NCBI GenBank assembly: GCA_051653405.1
Contig: JBOFWC010000062.1
Location: 6,803 to 70,802 of the forward strand
Direction of reading: 5' to 3'
Source: Proteocatella sp051653405
GTDB taxonomy: Bacteria; Bacillota; Clostridia; Peptostreptococcales; Filifactoraceae
DNA length: 64,000 bases
Made by a program: the position numbers and the translations under genes. Every line of letters begins with the position of its first letter. The stretch's first letter is position 1. The notes beneath the pieces were generated by a model. The model did no database searches. It was given only the letters and a program-made list of their open reading frames with translations, and had not been told where the DNA came from. Shown in pieces: positions 44,782-54,543 of the stretch.

Positions 44782-45162
44782 TTGATTAAAATTAAAATAG
44801 GTAAAATATTATTTTTTTATTATATTAACATTATACCTTTTTATATACCCTTGTTCAAGAAAATCACGTGGTTTTTTACGACTATTTTAGTGGCTTTTTT
44901 ATGTCTTTTTTGTGTCTTTTTTGCACCATTCTTATTATTTAAAAACCTATTCACATCATCATTAATTATGATTTTAATAATAAATATAGAATTATTTGTA
45001 ATCGTTGATATTATCTTAATTTTCGATAAGTATACTAATTTTAATTATATATTAATCTTTCTTAGCAGTCAAACTATTAATATCCTATATTTATATATTT
45101 TTCATACGTTTAGTATCTACCCCTCAAAAATAAAATACAAACTATTTAAAAAAATTAAATAA
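44782..45162 (+). CDS. Possible small hydrophobic membrane protein
   Basis: 126 codons open from a TTG with no clear ribosome site. The translation is almost all Ile, Leu, Phe and Tyr with about three hydrophobic stretches (for example FFTTILVAFLCLFCVFFAPF). Very AT-rich DNA gives such frames by chance, so it may not be a gene. No family was recognised. If it is rejected, 44583-45214 is a 630-base gap holding nothing else I can support. Confidence 0.3.
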   Translation: MIKIKIGKILFFYYINIIPFYIPLFKKITWFFTTILVAFLCLFCVFFAPFLLFKNLFTSSLIMILIINIELFVIVDIILIFDKYTNFNYILIFLSSQTINILYLYIFHTFSIYPSKIKYKLFKKIK

Positions 45163-45214
45163 GCAGATATCCCAATTAGCTAAAATATAGTTTAAGCTTA
45201 ATGATAACTTACTT

Positions 45215-46135
45215 TTAGGCAATCTTATTAAAGTCCTTAAAAGCTTTTGTACGCTTTGTGTCTAAAACCGATACAGACAGTCCTAGAAGTATTATTAACC
45301 CGCCAATCCACTGTAATGTCGATAGACTCTCCCCCAGTACAATCCTTGCCGATATAAGGCCTGTCACTGGAACCATAAGCGAAAGTGGTGATATCTTAGA
45401 AGCTTCATATTTACCAAGAAGAATACTCCACATTCCATATCCGAATATTGTCGCGCCAAGCGCTAAATACAGTATTGAAAACAACGATATGGGTTTTAAT
45501 GCAAAAATCGAATCTAAAATCACCTTAGGTGAATCCATAAAAATTGCCATTATTAAAAGTGGGATTGGCGGAATTAGGCTGCTCCACACAACAACTCCCA
45601 TCATGTCAAGCTTCTGACCTTTTTCTTCAGCCTTATTTGAAGCCGATTTGATTACTATATTGGAAATAGCCCAAAACCCTGCCGCTGAAAGCGTCAAAAA
45701 TAGTGCAAAAAAAGATATTCCTCCAATGCCATCCAATGCACTTTTACCTATAAAACAAAGTCCTGTAAGCGATATTAAAAGCCCTACAAACTGCTTTGCT
45801 TTTATCTTTTCTTTAAGTATTATAAATGCTACTATAGGAGTCATAAATGCAGCTGATTGCAATAATATTGACGATAATCCTGCTGGCATGCCTATCTTCA
45901 TCGCATAAAATAGACACGAAAACTGTCCCACCCCTACCGAAAATCCATAAAGCACAATATCTCTTAAGGAAATATTTGGCCTTTTTACGAAAAATATCGC
46001 CGGTATGACACACAAATATCTCAACGCTGCTAAAAGCATTGGGGGTACTCCAGAAAGTCCGAGTTTTATGACTGTAAAATTTGCTCCCCACACAATAACA
46101 ACTAATAACGCTAATAATAAATCCTTCTTCTTCAT
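45215..46135 (-). CDS. EamA/DMT-family transporter
   Basis: 306 residues with ten predicted membrane helices in two EamA repeats. The first begins VIVWGANFTVIKLG, the second AAGFWAISNIVIKSA, and the late LALGATIFGYGMWSILL and LMVPVTGLISARIVLGE are typical of the YedA/RhaT-like drug/metabolite exporters. The substrate is unknown. Its ATG overlaps the cca stop by four bases, so it is coupled to cca although the functions seem unrelated. No clear terminator follows. Confidence 0.9.
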   Translation of the reverse strand: MKKKDLLLALLVVIVWGANFTVIKLGLSGVPPMLLAALRYLCVIPAIFFVKRPNISLRDIVLYGFSVGVGQFSCLFYAMKIGMPAGLSSILLQSAAFMTPIVAFIILKEKIKAKQFVGLLISLTGLCFIGKSALDGIGGISFFALFLTLSAAGFWAISNIVIKSASNKAEEKGQKLDMMGVVVWSSLIPPIPLLIMAIFMDSPKVILDSIFALKPISLFSILYLALGATIFGYGMWSILLGKYEASKISPLSLMVPVTGLISARIVLGESLSTLQWIGGLIILLGLSVSVLDTKRTKAFKDFNKIA

Positions 46136-47352
46136 CTATCCTCCTCATTTGAAATAATTTTAGCTCTAGCAAGTAATTCTTCCTTTGAATTACTTAGTTT
46201 TTCTTCAACTACCTCTTCCAATAATCTATCAAGTAAATCCCCTAAAGACTTCCCCTTTTGTATCCCTATTTCTAATAAATCATTACCATTAATCGCTAAC
46301 TGACTAAGAGAAAAACACAGTTTTTCTTCCTTAATCTGCATTAAAAGTGATTTGAAAGGTTCTATGTTTTCCTCAAAATAAACATTTCTTAAATCAAGTA
46401 AATCTATAAAATCTTCGTCGCCATATTCTCTAAGCATACGTTTTATAAAAACTTTATCTCTTTTAAGGGATATTCTCATTCCCGATATAAGTTTAATTAC
46501 TTTATTTCGAGTCTTATTATCAAGTCTTAAGCTATCTATAGCTTCCCTTATCACAACTATATCTAAATTCTCAAGATATTGATTTATAAATAATGATGCT
46601 AGTCTAGACTCAAAAGCGTTTAGATGTGTAAACTTCATACTCAAATTTTCAAAAAGTTTATCCTCTAATTTTAAACACGGGAATATAACTGTAAGTGGTT
46701 GGCCATATTTTTCCAATGTGCCCCCTACATATTCTCCCATCAGAAGTTTTTTTAATTCCTCGGAAATTCTTTCTCTAGATATATTTTTTAACAAAGCTTT
46801 GTATTCACAAATATACGCATAGGTATTTTCATCTATTTCAAACCCTTTTTCACTAGAAAATCTTAAAGCTCTAAGTATTCTAAGCGCATCTTCCTTTAAT
46901 CTTTCGCTTGGGTCTCCTACACATCTTATTTTTCTATTTTCTATATCTTTAATGCCTCCAAATAAATCTATTAGGCCTTCCTTATGATTATAAGCCATAG
47001 CATTTATCGTAAAATCTCGTCTACTCAAATCCAACTTTATATCTTTTATAAAATTTACATGCTCAGGGCTTCTGTTTTTTATATAGTCCCCTTCAGACCT
47101 ATAGGTTGTAATCTCATATATAGATCCATCTAACAAAACTCCAACTGTTCCATGTCTAATCCCTATGTCAATTATTTTAAAATCGTTAAAAATATATCTT
47201 ATCTTTTCTGGAACAGCATCCGTTGTAACATCCCAGTCTTTTGGAGTAGAATCCATCAAAATGTCTCTTACACATCCACCTACTATGTAAGCCTCGTATC
47301 CATATGACATAAGACGTTCAAGTATCATAGTTACAGTATTAGGTAGCATCAT
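46132..47352 (-). CDS. cca: CCA-adding tRNA nucleotidyltransferase
   Basis: Adds or repairs the 3' CCA end of tRNAs. 406 residues, class II type: nucleotidyltransferase core with IVGGCVRDILMDSTPKDWD (metal-binding DWD), then RDFTINAMAYN, the nucleotide-recognition EDALRILRALRFSSE and RISEELKKLL. The C-terminal helical part extends to 406. AAAGGG is upstream of the ATG pair. Whether it adds both C and A, or only part, cannot be told by reading. Confidence 0.93.
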   Translation of the reverse strand: MMLPNTVTMILERLMSYGYEAYIVGGCVRDILMDSTPKDWDVTTDAVPEKIRYIFNDFKIIDIGIRHGTVGVLLDGSIYEITTYRSEGDYIKNRSPEHVNFIKDIKLDLSRRDFTINAMAYNHKEGLIDLFGGIKDIENRKIRCVGDPSERLKEDALRILRALRFSSEKGFEIDENTYAYICEYKALLKNISRERISEELKKLLMGEYVGGTLEKYGQPLTVIFPCLKLEDKLFENLSMKFTHLNAFESRLASLFINQYLENLDIVVIREAIDSLRLDNKTRNKVIKLISGMRISLKRDKVFIKRMLREYGDEDFIDLLDLRNVYFEENIEPFKSLLMQIKEEKLCFSLSQLAINGNDLLEIGIQKGKSLGDLLDRLLEEVVEEKLSNSKEELLARAKIISNEEDR

Positions 47353-47514
47353 AAGTTCAACCCTTTCTTGCGTTTCAAATTTTATGCTTTAAATTATATT
47401 TTATCATATACTTTAGCTATATTTAAATTAATTTATTTTTTTATTTGCTAAATCTGTAAAAATAATCTAATTAGCAATAGTTTTTATTTTTAACCAGCTA
47501 TAAATTTATAGCGC

Positions 47515-47543
47515 TTGCATTTAAATAAACTGTCTGTTATAAT
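47515..47543 (+). promoter_or_regulatory. Strong sigma-A promoter of the methionine operon
   Basis: TTGCAT (47515-47520), 17-base spacer, TATAAT (47538-47543) with an extended TG. The leader to the metF ATG would be about 65-70 bases, too short for an S-box or cobalamin riboswitch. The rest of the 264-base gap (47353-47616) shows only AT-rich sequence. Confidence 0.8.
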
Positions 47544-47616
47544 TATAAAAATGTTTTATTTGTTTAATAATTAACAATTTTATATAATATATCTCAATTT
47601 AGACAGGAGGCCTGCT

Positions 47617-48474
47617 ATGTATATCAAAAATCTATATGCCCTAAAAAAACCAGTTATGTCCTTTGAAGTTTTTCCCCCTAATAATGAAGCCTCGATAGAA
47701 ACGCTTTATGAGCCCTTGGAAAAAATAAACAATTTAAATCCAGCTTTTATAAGTGTTACCTATGGCGCTGGTGGAAGTAATAATAGTAGCAATACAATTG
47801 ATATAGCGTCTCATATAAAGAACACCTTATCTACCGAATCTCTAGCTCACCTAACAGCTATCAACTCAAGTAAGTCTGATATTAAAAAGCTTCTTGATGA
47901 TATGAGTTCTAAAAATATTGAAAATATACTTGCATTAAGAGGAGATTTGACTCCTGGAAGCACTAATAAAGGCGATTTTGCACATGCGAGTGATTTGATA
48001 AAGTTTATAAAAGAAAATGGAAATTTCAGTATCGGTGCAGCATGTTATCCAGAAGGGCATGTGGAGTGTGATGATTTATGCGATAACTATAGACACCTTT
48101 ATAAAAAGCAAGAAAATGGAGCTGACTTTTTTATATCTCAGTTGTTTTTTGAAAATGGAAAATTCTTTAGATTCTTAGAAATGGCCCAAAGCAAGGGAAT
48201 AAAAGTTCCTATAATCGCGGGTATTATGCCTGTATTATCAAAATCTCAGGTAGAGAAAATGATATTTAAATGCGGCGTAAGTCTTCCTTCTGCTATAGTT
48301 AAAATTCTATACAAGTATGAAAACAGCCCTGAGGACTTAAAAAAAGCAGGCCTAGAATATACACTTATGCAGATAGAAGACCTTGTAAAAAATGGTCAAA
48401 GTTTTATTCACGTATATTCTATGAATAAGCCTGAAATCGCACAAAAATGCAAACAATTCTTTGATTCCCTTTAA
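47617..48474 (+). CDS. metF: Methylenetetrahydrofolate reductase MetF
   Basis: Reduces 5,10-methylene-THF to 5-methyl-THF in the cytoplasm, the methyl donor for MetH. 285 residues, a single TIM-barrel domain with SFEVFPPNNE near the start, ISVTYGAGGS, NILALRGD, and IGAACYPEGH. It lacks any extra FeS-binding partner domain. AGGAGG is seven bases upstream of the ATG. It is first in an operon with the MetH reactivation protein and metH. Confidence 0.94.
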   Translation: MYIKNLYALKKPVMSFEVFPPNNEASIETLYEPLEKINNLNPAFISVTYGAGGSNNSSNTIDIASHIKNTLSTESLAHLTAINSSKSDIKKLLDDMSSKNIENILALRGDLTPGSTNKGDFAHASDLIKFIKENGNFSIGAACYPEGHVECDDLCDNYRHLYKKQENGADFFISQLFFENGKFFRFLEMAQSKGIKVPIIAGIMPVLSKSQVEKMIFKCGVSLPSAIVKILYKYENSPEDLKKAGLEYTLMQIEDLVKNGQSFIHVYSMNKPEIAQKCKQFFDSL

Positions 48475-48487
48475 TATTGGAGTATAT

Positions 48488-49192
48488 ATGATCCAAAACC
48501 TAGATGTAGATATAATACTAAAAAAAATATGTACGGAAAATCAACCATTTCCACAAGATTTAATTTCAGATGTATCTGATTTGATTGCTAAATGTATAAA
48601 ATATTCAAAACCAAAATACTGTTATAGAATTCTAGATATTGAACATATTTCTGAAACTGAAATAAAACTATCTAATTCAAATTATTCGCTAACAGGAAAG
48701 CATATATCCTCTCATTTAAGAAACGCTTCAAAAGTGGCTGTTTTTGCAGCCACACTTGGCGTTTCTTTTGACAATTATTTAAAAGTTTTGCAATTAAAAG
48801 AATTGTATGGCGCCTTTATTTTAGATATATGTGCTAATGAATACATTGAAAATTTCTGTGATTTTGTTCAAGAGGATATAAGAACGTTAGAAGATTTATC
48901 TGAGTATATGCTTCTTCCTAGATTCAGCCCTGGATATGGAGATCTTCCGCTGTCATCTCAAACAGAACTTCTAAATTTGCTTGGTGCCCAAAGAAAAATC
49001 GGACTTACCTGCACCTCATCACATATAATGATTCCAAGAAAATCGGTAACTGCGATTGTCGGTCTTGTGAATAAAAATATTTCCAAAATTCCAAATGATA
49101 AATCCGTATGTGATATTTGTCAGTTTAATAAAAATTGTGAGCTTAAAAAAGGAGGCTTAAGCTGTGGACGTAAGAGAATACATGAAAGATAA
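48488..49192 (+). CDS. Stand-alone MetH reactivation-domain protein
   Basis: 234 residues matching the vitamin B12-dependent methionine synthase activation domain, the part that rebinds S-adenosylmethionine to repair oxidised cobalamin. LPRFSPGYGDLPLSSQ is the SAM-binding motif (R-x-x-P-G-Y). The C-terminus has four Cys (VCDICQ, NCEL, LSCGRKR) that could bind metal, a feature seen in related single-domain proteins. ATG 48488 has TTGGAG five bases upstream; a longer frame overlaps metF. It overlaps metH by 29 bases. MetH here lacks this domain, so the split is functional. Confidence 0.9.
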   Translation: MIQNLDVDIILKKICTENQPFPQDLISDVSDLIAKCIKYSKPKYCYRILDIEHISETEIKLSNSNYSLTGKHISSHLRNASKVAVFAATLGVSFDNYLKVLQLKELYGAFILDICANEYIENFCDFVQEDIRTLEDLSEYMLLPRFSPGYGDLPLSSQTELLNLLGAQRKIGLTCTSSHIMIPRKSVTAIVGLVNKNISKIPNDKSVCDICQFNKNCELKKGGLSCGRKRIHER

Positions 49193-51551
49193 CATTTTAA
49201 TTTTTGATGGAGCTATGGGTACCATGCTTCAAAAAAAAGGACTTATTTTAGGAGAACTTCCAGAAAGCTTTAACATCACTCATCCAGAAGTAGTACTTTC
49301 AATTCACAAAGAATATGTACTTGCTGGCGCAGATGTTATAACCACTAATACCTTTCAGGCCGGAGAGTTAAAACTTCATTCCTGTCCTTACAGTCAAGAA
49401 GAAATCATCACAAGTGGAGTTAAGCTTGCAAAAAAATCTGGAGCCAAATATATAGCCCTTGACATTGGTCCCACAGGTCAGCTTCTAGAGCCTTTAGGGA
49501 CTTTAAAATTTGAACAAGCGTATGAACTTTTTAAATCCCAAATGATAATTGGAGAAAAAGCAGGTGCAGATATCATTTTAATTGAAACTATGTCAGATAT
49601 TTATGAAATGAAGGCCGCCATCCTCGCTGCTAAAGAAAATACCCACCTTCCCGTATTTGCCACTATGACCTATCAGGAAGACGGTAGAACTTTCACTGGC
49701 ACTGATCCAGTGTGTGCTGTGTTTAGCCTCCAAAATCTTGGCATTGACGCAATAGGTGTAAATTGTTCTCTAGGCCCTAAAGAAATAATGCCTATTGTAA
49801 ATCAAATTCTAAAATATTCTAAAATCCCAGTAATGGTTCAGGCCAATGCTGGACTTCCTAAAATAAGCGAAACTGATGCCGTATACAATATAAGTTCTTC
49901 TGAATTTGCTTATTATGCGGAACAAATGATTGATAAGGGCGTAAATATAATTGGAGGATGCTGCGGAACAAATCCTGATTTTATAAAAAAATTAAAACAG
50001 GTTTCTAATTCAAAATTTCCAGTAAAAAGAATAGTAAAAAAAGCATGCGCCGTAACCTCATCTACACGCACTGCTTTTTTGGATAATAAAATTACTGTAG
50101 TAGGAGAGCGAATTAATCCTACTGGAAAAAAAGTTTTAAAAGAAGCGCTAAAAACAGAAAACCTTGAATATATATTATCCGAAGCCGTATCTCAGGCAGA
50201 AACTGGTGCTGATATCTTGGATATAAATGTAGGCCTTCCCGACATAAATGAGGTTTACATGATTAAAAAAGTTATAAGAGAGGTACAAAGTATATGTGAC
50301 CTTCCTTTACAAATCGATAGTGCGGATTATAAGGTTTTGGAAGAAGGCCTTAGAATATATAACGGTCGTCCTATAATAAATTCAGTTAACGGAAGTTCTG
50401 AAAATATGGCTAAAATCTTCCCTCTTGCCAAAAAATATGGTGCGGTAATAATAGGCCTTACACTCGATGAATCTGGAATTCCCTATGACGCTCAGGCTCG
50501 CTTTGATATAGCCAAACGAATCGTGGAAACCGCCGCCCTATATGATATTCCAAAAGAAGATATAATTATAGACTGTCTAACCCTTACCGCTTCAGCTCAG
50601 CAGTCCTATGTCTTAGATACGCTAAAAGCTATAAAGCTTGTTAAATCAAACCTTGGCGTAAAAACAATTTTAGGAGTAAGCAATGTTTCCTTCGGTCTTC
50701 CAAATAGAGCCCTTCTAAATGGCGCCTTTTTACTTAGTGCTTTTGGTGCCGGACTAGATATGGCAATAGTAGACCCTACTTCAGAAGATATAAGAAGATC
50801 AGTAGATATGTTTAGGGTCTTTAATACCGAGGATAACGATTCTTTAAATTATATACAAAACTACGCTACCCTATCACTTAAATCAGATACTGTCATTGTT
50901 CAAACAGAAGAAACGATTGCAAAAGATTTAAAAAAGCTCATTTTACAGGGCAGAAAATCGGAAGCGGCAAAAGAAACTTCACAACTCTTAAAATCAAACG
51001 ATGCGCTTTCTATAATAAACGAATACTTCATCCCCGCGCTTGATATCGCTGGGAAAAATTTTGAAACTGGAGTCTCATTTCTACCTCAGCTAATAAAATC
51101 TGCGGAGGCCGTAAAAGCATGCTTCGATATAATAAATAGTTCAGAAAATCCAAATGTCTTAGAATATAACTCCTCTGTAAAAAAAGATAAGATAATCGTA
51201 GCTACAGTTGAAGGTGACATCCACGATATAGGCAAAAATATTGCAAAGATGTTAATGCAAAACTATGGCTATGAGGTTATAGACCTTGGGAAAGATGTCC
51301 CTGTATCCGAAATAGTAGACGCTGCTAAAAAATACGATGTAAAATTAATTGGCCTCAGCGCGCTAATGACTACAACTGTAAAGAGCATGCAAAAAACTAT
51401 ATCAGAACTTAAAAGTGCAGGTCTTGAATGTCAGGTCATGGTAGGGGGAGCCGTGTTAAATAAGGAGTATGCCGATTTTGTAGGCGCAGACTTTTATGTA
51501 AAGGATGCAAGAGAAAACATTATAGTTGCTAAAAGAATTTTCGATAATTAA
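49164..51551 (+). CDS. metH: Cobalamin-dependent methionine synthase MetH (without reactivation domain)
   Basis: Transfers the methyl group of 5-methyl-THF to homocysteine through cobalamin. 795 residues: homocysteine domain (about 1-285) with zinc ligands in NCSLGP and GGCCGTNPDFI, pterin-binding domain (about 310-570) with VVGERINPTGKK and DINVGLPDINE, cap helices (about 590-660) and B12-binding domain (about 670-795) with DIHDIGKNI carrying the lower-ligand His. The C-terminal activation domain of E. coli MetH is missing and is supplied by the preceding gene. GTG start with GGAGG at spacing eight. Confidence 0.96.
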   Translation: MDVREYMKDNILIFDGAMGTMLQKKGLILGELPESFNITHPEVVLSIHKEYVLAGADVITTNTFQAGELKLHSCPYSQEEIITSGVKLAKKSGAKYIALDIGPTGQLLEPLGTLKFEQAYELFKSQMIIGEKAGADIILIETMSDIYEMKAAILAAKENTHLPVFATMTYQEDGRTFTGTDPVCAVFSLQNLGIDAIGVNCSLGPKEIMPIVNQILKYSKIPVMVQANAGLPKISETDAVYNISSSEFAYYAEQMIDKGVNIIGGCCGTNPDFIKKLKQVSNSKFPVKRIVKKACAVTSSTRTAFLDNKITVVGERINPTGKKVLKEALKTENLEYILSEAVSQAETGADILDINVGLPDINEVYMIKKVIREVQSICDLPLQIDSADYKVLEEGLRIYNGRPIINSVNGSSENMAKIFPLAKKYGAVIIGLTLDESGIPYDAQARFDIAKRIVETAALYDIPKEDIIIDCLTLTASAQQSYVLDTLKAIKLVKSNLGVKTILGVSNVSFGLPNRALLNGAFLLSAFGAGLDMAIVDPTSEDIRRSVDMFRVFNTEDNDSLNYIQNYATLSLKSDTVIVQTEETIAKDLKKLILQGRKSEAAKETSQLLKSNDALSIINEYFIPALDIAGKNFETGVSFLPQLIKSAEAVKACFDIINSSENPNVLEYNSSVKKDKIIVATVEGDIHDIGKNIAKMLMQNYGYEVIDLGKDVPVSEIVDAAKKYDVKLIGLSALMTTTVKSMQKTISELKSAGLECQVMVGGAVLNKEYADFVGADFYVKDARENIIVAKRIFDN

Positions 51552-51647
51552 ATTATGATTTATTTTCTAAATTTTAGGTTTAAATTTGTTTTTTTGGGTA
51601 TGTATAAATGGTGACTAAGAAAAAAATTATTTTAGGGGGTAATTAAA

Positions 51648-52838
51648 ATGTTTAGTATGTGGAACAATGCTTTTGATCCAAACGAAGCTATGAAAACATG
51701 GTCTGATGGAATGAAAAAAATGTACGGTGTTTCTGAAGAAACTACAAAAGTATTTACTGATAATTTCAAAAGAATTTACGGTGAAAGAGATGAAATATTT
51801 AAGAGCTGGACTGACAGCTTTGGTAAAATGTACGGTTCAGAAGAATGGGCAAAAACTTTTGGAAAAGGTGTATTTAATCTAGACGAGCAAAAAGCTATTT
51901 TCAAAAGATTGCTTGGAAGTACTGAAGTTTACAATTCACTTTTTGAATTTTGGAACAGAGTAATGAAGGAAGCTCCATATGATTCTCCTGAAAAAGTGGT
52001 TAAATTTTGTAAAGATTACAGAGAAACTTACATGAACTCTGTAGGTAGCTTGTTAAAAGCATCTGCAATGGGAGAATACGCTCCTGCTGTAGATCAGTAT
52101 ATGGAGCTTTACAAAAGCTACATCAGCTTTTTTGATAAACTTTCTATTCCTTGGACTGATGGCGTAGAAGACTTCCAAGATGTTTATAAACGCATGATGT
52201 CTGGAAATCCTGATGCTATGAAAGAATACTTCAACATGCTTAACGAAACTTACAAAAATTCTTTTGGTCAAGTTTTCAACATGTCTAGTTTTGGACTATA
52301 TAAGGAAAATGTAGAAACTCAAATGCAGGGCATAGATTCCTATCTACAATTCGTTAATATATACAACGAACTTATCGCACTTGTATATAAAGTATTTTCT
52401 GAATCTATGGAAGTTTTAGTTGATAAATACTCTAAGCTCATGAGCGAAGACAAGCAGCCTAAAACATTCAAAGAATTTTATGATTTATGGCTAGATATCA
52501 ATGAAAATAATTTAGTTAATCTTTTTGGAACCGAAGAATTTTCAAAAGTTTACTGTGGTGTTGCAGAAAAATACTGTGATTTTAAAATAAAATTTGATAA
52601 ACTTGCCGGATTATACCTAAAAGTTCTTCCACTTCCTTCAAAAGAAGATATGGATAGCCTTTATCAGACTGCTTACAATCAAAGAAAAGAAATCAAATCG
52701 CTAAAAGCTGAAGTTGCTAGCCTAAAAGCTATGACTGATGAAGTTGATTTACTTCGTAAGGAAGTAAGCAAACTTAGTAGCTTAGAGAAAGATTTTGCAG
52801 ACTTTAAAAAAAGTATGTCAAAAAAAGCGGAGGTATAA
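51648..52838 (+). CDS. phaE: Class III polyhydroxyalkanoate synthase subunit PhaE
   Basis: 396 residues. Helical protein with FWNRVMKEAPYDSPEKV near residue 105 and a C-terminal coiled coil (SLKAEVASLKAMTDEV). PhaE forms the active complex with PhaC; its 5-base distance from phaC supports the call. The N-terminus holds imperfect repeats around KMYGVSEE and RIYGERDE. AGGGGG precedes the ATG. The 96-base gap after metH has no clear terminator, and weak boxes only, so its promoter is uncertain. Confidence 0.88.
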   Translation: MFSMWNNAFDPNEAMKTWSDGMKKMYGVSEETTKVFTDNFKRIYGERDEIFKSWTDSFGKMYGSEEWAKTFGKGVFNLDEQKAIFKRLLGSTEVYNSLFEFWNRVMKEAPYDSPEKVVKFCKDYRETYMNSVGSLLKASAMGEYAPAVDQYMELYKSYISFFDKLSIPWTDGVEDFQDVYKRMMSGNPDAMKEYFNMLNETYKNSFGQVFNMSSFGLYKENVETQMQGIDSYLQFVNIYNELIALVYKVFSESMEVLVDKYSKLMSEDKQPKTFKEFYDLWLDINENNLVNLFGTEEFSKVYCGVAEKYCDFKIKFDKLAGLYLKVLPLPSKEDMDSLYQTAYNQRKEIKSLKAEVASLKAMTDEVDLLRKEVSKLSSLEKDFADFKKSMSKKAEV

Positions 52839-52843
52839 TTTAA

Positions 52844-53932
52844 ATGGAAAACATGGGGTTTAATTTCAACAATGGTTTTGACTTCAAAAAGTCAATGACT
52901 GAAATGATGGAGTTTCAGTCTCAAATGTTAAAAGGGCTTAAAAATATGGTTGAGATTGAAAAAGAAAGCATTAAATCTGACCAGTTAGAAAAAGAAGTTG
53001 TTTATAGTGAAGATAAAATGAAGTTATTCCACTATACACCACTAAAGAAAAAAGGTTGTAAAATACCTGTTCTAATAACATATGCACTGGTAAATCGCCA
53101 GTATATGATGGATATTCAGCCCGATAGAAGTGTTATAAAATCCTTTTTAGATCAAGGCCTTGATGTATATATAATTGATTGGGGATATCCAACTGCTCAA
53201 GATAAGTATCTTACTATGGATGATTATATAAATGATTATATGAACACCTGCGTAGATATAGTAAGACAGCGTGCTAAAGTAGATAAAATAAACATGCTTG
53301 GAGTTTGCCAAGGTGGAACTTTTACTACAATATACTGTGCGCTTAACCCTGAAAAGGTAAACAGCATGGTTACTATGGTTACTCCAGTTGAATTTTCAAA
53401 TAATGATACTCTGCTTTTTGCATGGAGTAAATTTATGAATATCGATAAGATGGTTGATGCCTTTGGTGTAATTCCTGGTGACGTAATGAACTCAAGCTAT
53501 CTTATCCTAAAACCACTATCACTTACTCTAGATAAATATGTAAGCTTAGCAGAGCAAATGCATAATAAAGAATTCCTTCAAAACTTTATAAGAATGGAAA
53601 GCTGGATTTTTGATAGTCCAGATCAGGCTGGCGAAACTATAAGACAGTTTGTAAATGACCTTTATAAAGAAAATAAGCTTGCTAAAAACGAACTTGTTAT
53701 CGGGGATAAAAAAGTAAATCTAAAAAATATAACCATGCCTGTACTTGATGTATATGCAGAATATGATCACCTTGTACCTGCTTCTTCAAGCAAGCCTCTT
53801 GCTGACTTAGTTGGTTCTAAAGATGTGGAGGTCGTATCTTTTAACGTGGGCCATATAGGAATGTATGTTAGCTCTAAATCACAAAAAGATATCGCACCAA
53901 AAATATCAGATTGGATTCTAAGCCGTAGCTAG
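52844..53932 (+). CDS. phaC: Class III polyhydroxyalkanoate synthase subunit PhaC
   Basis: Polymerises hydroxyacyl-CoA to storage polyester on granules. 362 residues, an alpha/beta hydrolase with lipase-like box GVCQGG carrying Cys155, Asp in VLDVYAEYDHLVP and His in NVGHIGMYV. The size and pairing with PhaE place it in class III rather than class I. GGAGG precedes the ATG. Confidence 0.94.
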   Translation: MENMGFNFNNGFDFKKSMTEMMEFQSQMLKGLKNMVEIEKESIKSDQLEKEVVYSEDKMKLFHYTPLKKKGCKIPVLITYALVNRQYMMDIQPDRSVIKSFLDQGLDVYIIDWGYPTAQDKYLTMDDYINDYMNTCVDIVRQRAKVDKINMLGVCQGGTFTTIYCALNPEKVNSMVTMVTPVEFSNNDTLLFAWSKFMNIDKMVDAFGVIPGDVMNSSYLILKPLSLTLDKYVSLAEQMHNKEFLQNFIRMESWIFDSPDQAGETIRQFVNDLYKENKLAKNELVIGDKKVNLKNITMPVLDVYAEYDHLVPASSSKPLADLVGSKDVEVVSFNVGHIGMYVSSKSQKDIAPKISDWILSRS

Positions 53933-53943
53933 GAGGAGACTTA

Positions 53944-54354
53944 ATGGGAAAAACATATGAACTTTTAAATATAGGAGATACAGATTCTTTTGAAAAAACA
54001 CTTTCAGAAAGTGATGTATATCTATTTTCTGGAATAACGGGAGATTTTAATCCCGCTCATATAAATGAAAAAGAATCTATGCAGACTAAATTCGGTGGAA
54101 GAATTGTCCATGGAATGCTTACTGGAAGCCTTATATCTACAGTTATCGGAACAAAACTTCCTGGTACAGGTACTATTTACCTAAAACAGGATCTTGAATT
54201 TCTAAAGGCTGTAAGAATAGGTGATACTATAAGAGCTGAGGTTCAAGTTATTGAAAAACTTGAAAAAGGACGTGTAATGCTTCAAACAAGATGCTACAAT
54301 CAAAATGATGAAATCGTAGTTGATGGCAAAGCGCTCGTACTTCCTCCAAAATAA
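53944..54354 (+). CDS. phaJ: R-specific enoyl-CoA hydratase, MaoC/PhaJ-type
   Basis: 136 residues, one hot-dog domain. The hydratase-2 motif GDFNPAHINEKESMQTKFGG has the catalytic Asp and His, followed by RIVHGMLTGSLIS. It converts enoyl-CoA to R-3-hydroxyacyl-CoA, the substrate of PhaC, which suits an organism that makes polyester from fatty-acid or amino-acid intermediates. It follows phaC by 11 bases and AGGAGGAG precedes the ATG. phaA and phaB are not nearby. The symbol rests on context; a general MaoC hydratase is possible. Confidence 0.85.
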   Translation: MGKTYELLNIGDTDSFEKTLSESDVYLFSGITGDFNPAHINEKESMQTKFGGRIVHGMLTGSLISTVIGTKLPGTGTIYLKQDLEFLKAVRIGDTIRAEVQVIEKLEKGRVMLQTRCYNQNDEIVVDGKALVLPPK

Positions 54355-54374
54355 TAGTTAAATAAAATGTATTT

Positions 54375-54408
54375 AAAAAGGATTCAGCAAATGCCGAATC
54401 CTTTTTAA
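54375..54408 (+). terminator. Terminator of the pha operon
   Basis: An 11-base stem AAAAAGGATTC/GAATCCTTTTT (54375-54385, 54396-54406) with a short GC extension in the loop, ending in a T run. Confidence 0.88.
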
Positions 54409-54543
54409 TATAAATTTGAAATCTATAAAAATATAATACAAATGTACACAATTCATTTATATTATATAGTGTATTTATAGTATATATGATATTATTTATA
54501 GCACAAATAAAACTATTCCAATAAATTAAGGACGGTGAAAAGC

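Noticed and set aside
47544..47616. SAM or cobalamin riboswitch ahead of metF
   Set aside because: The leader after a good promoter is only about 70 bases and shows no conserved core.
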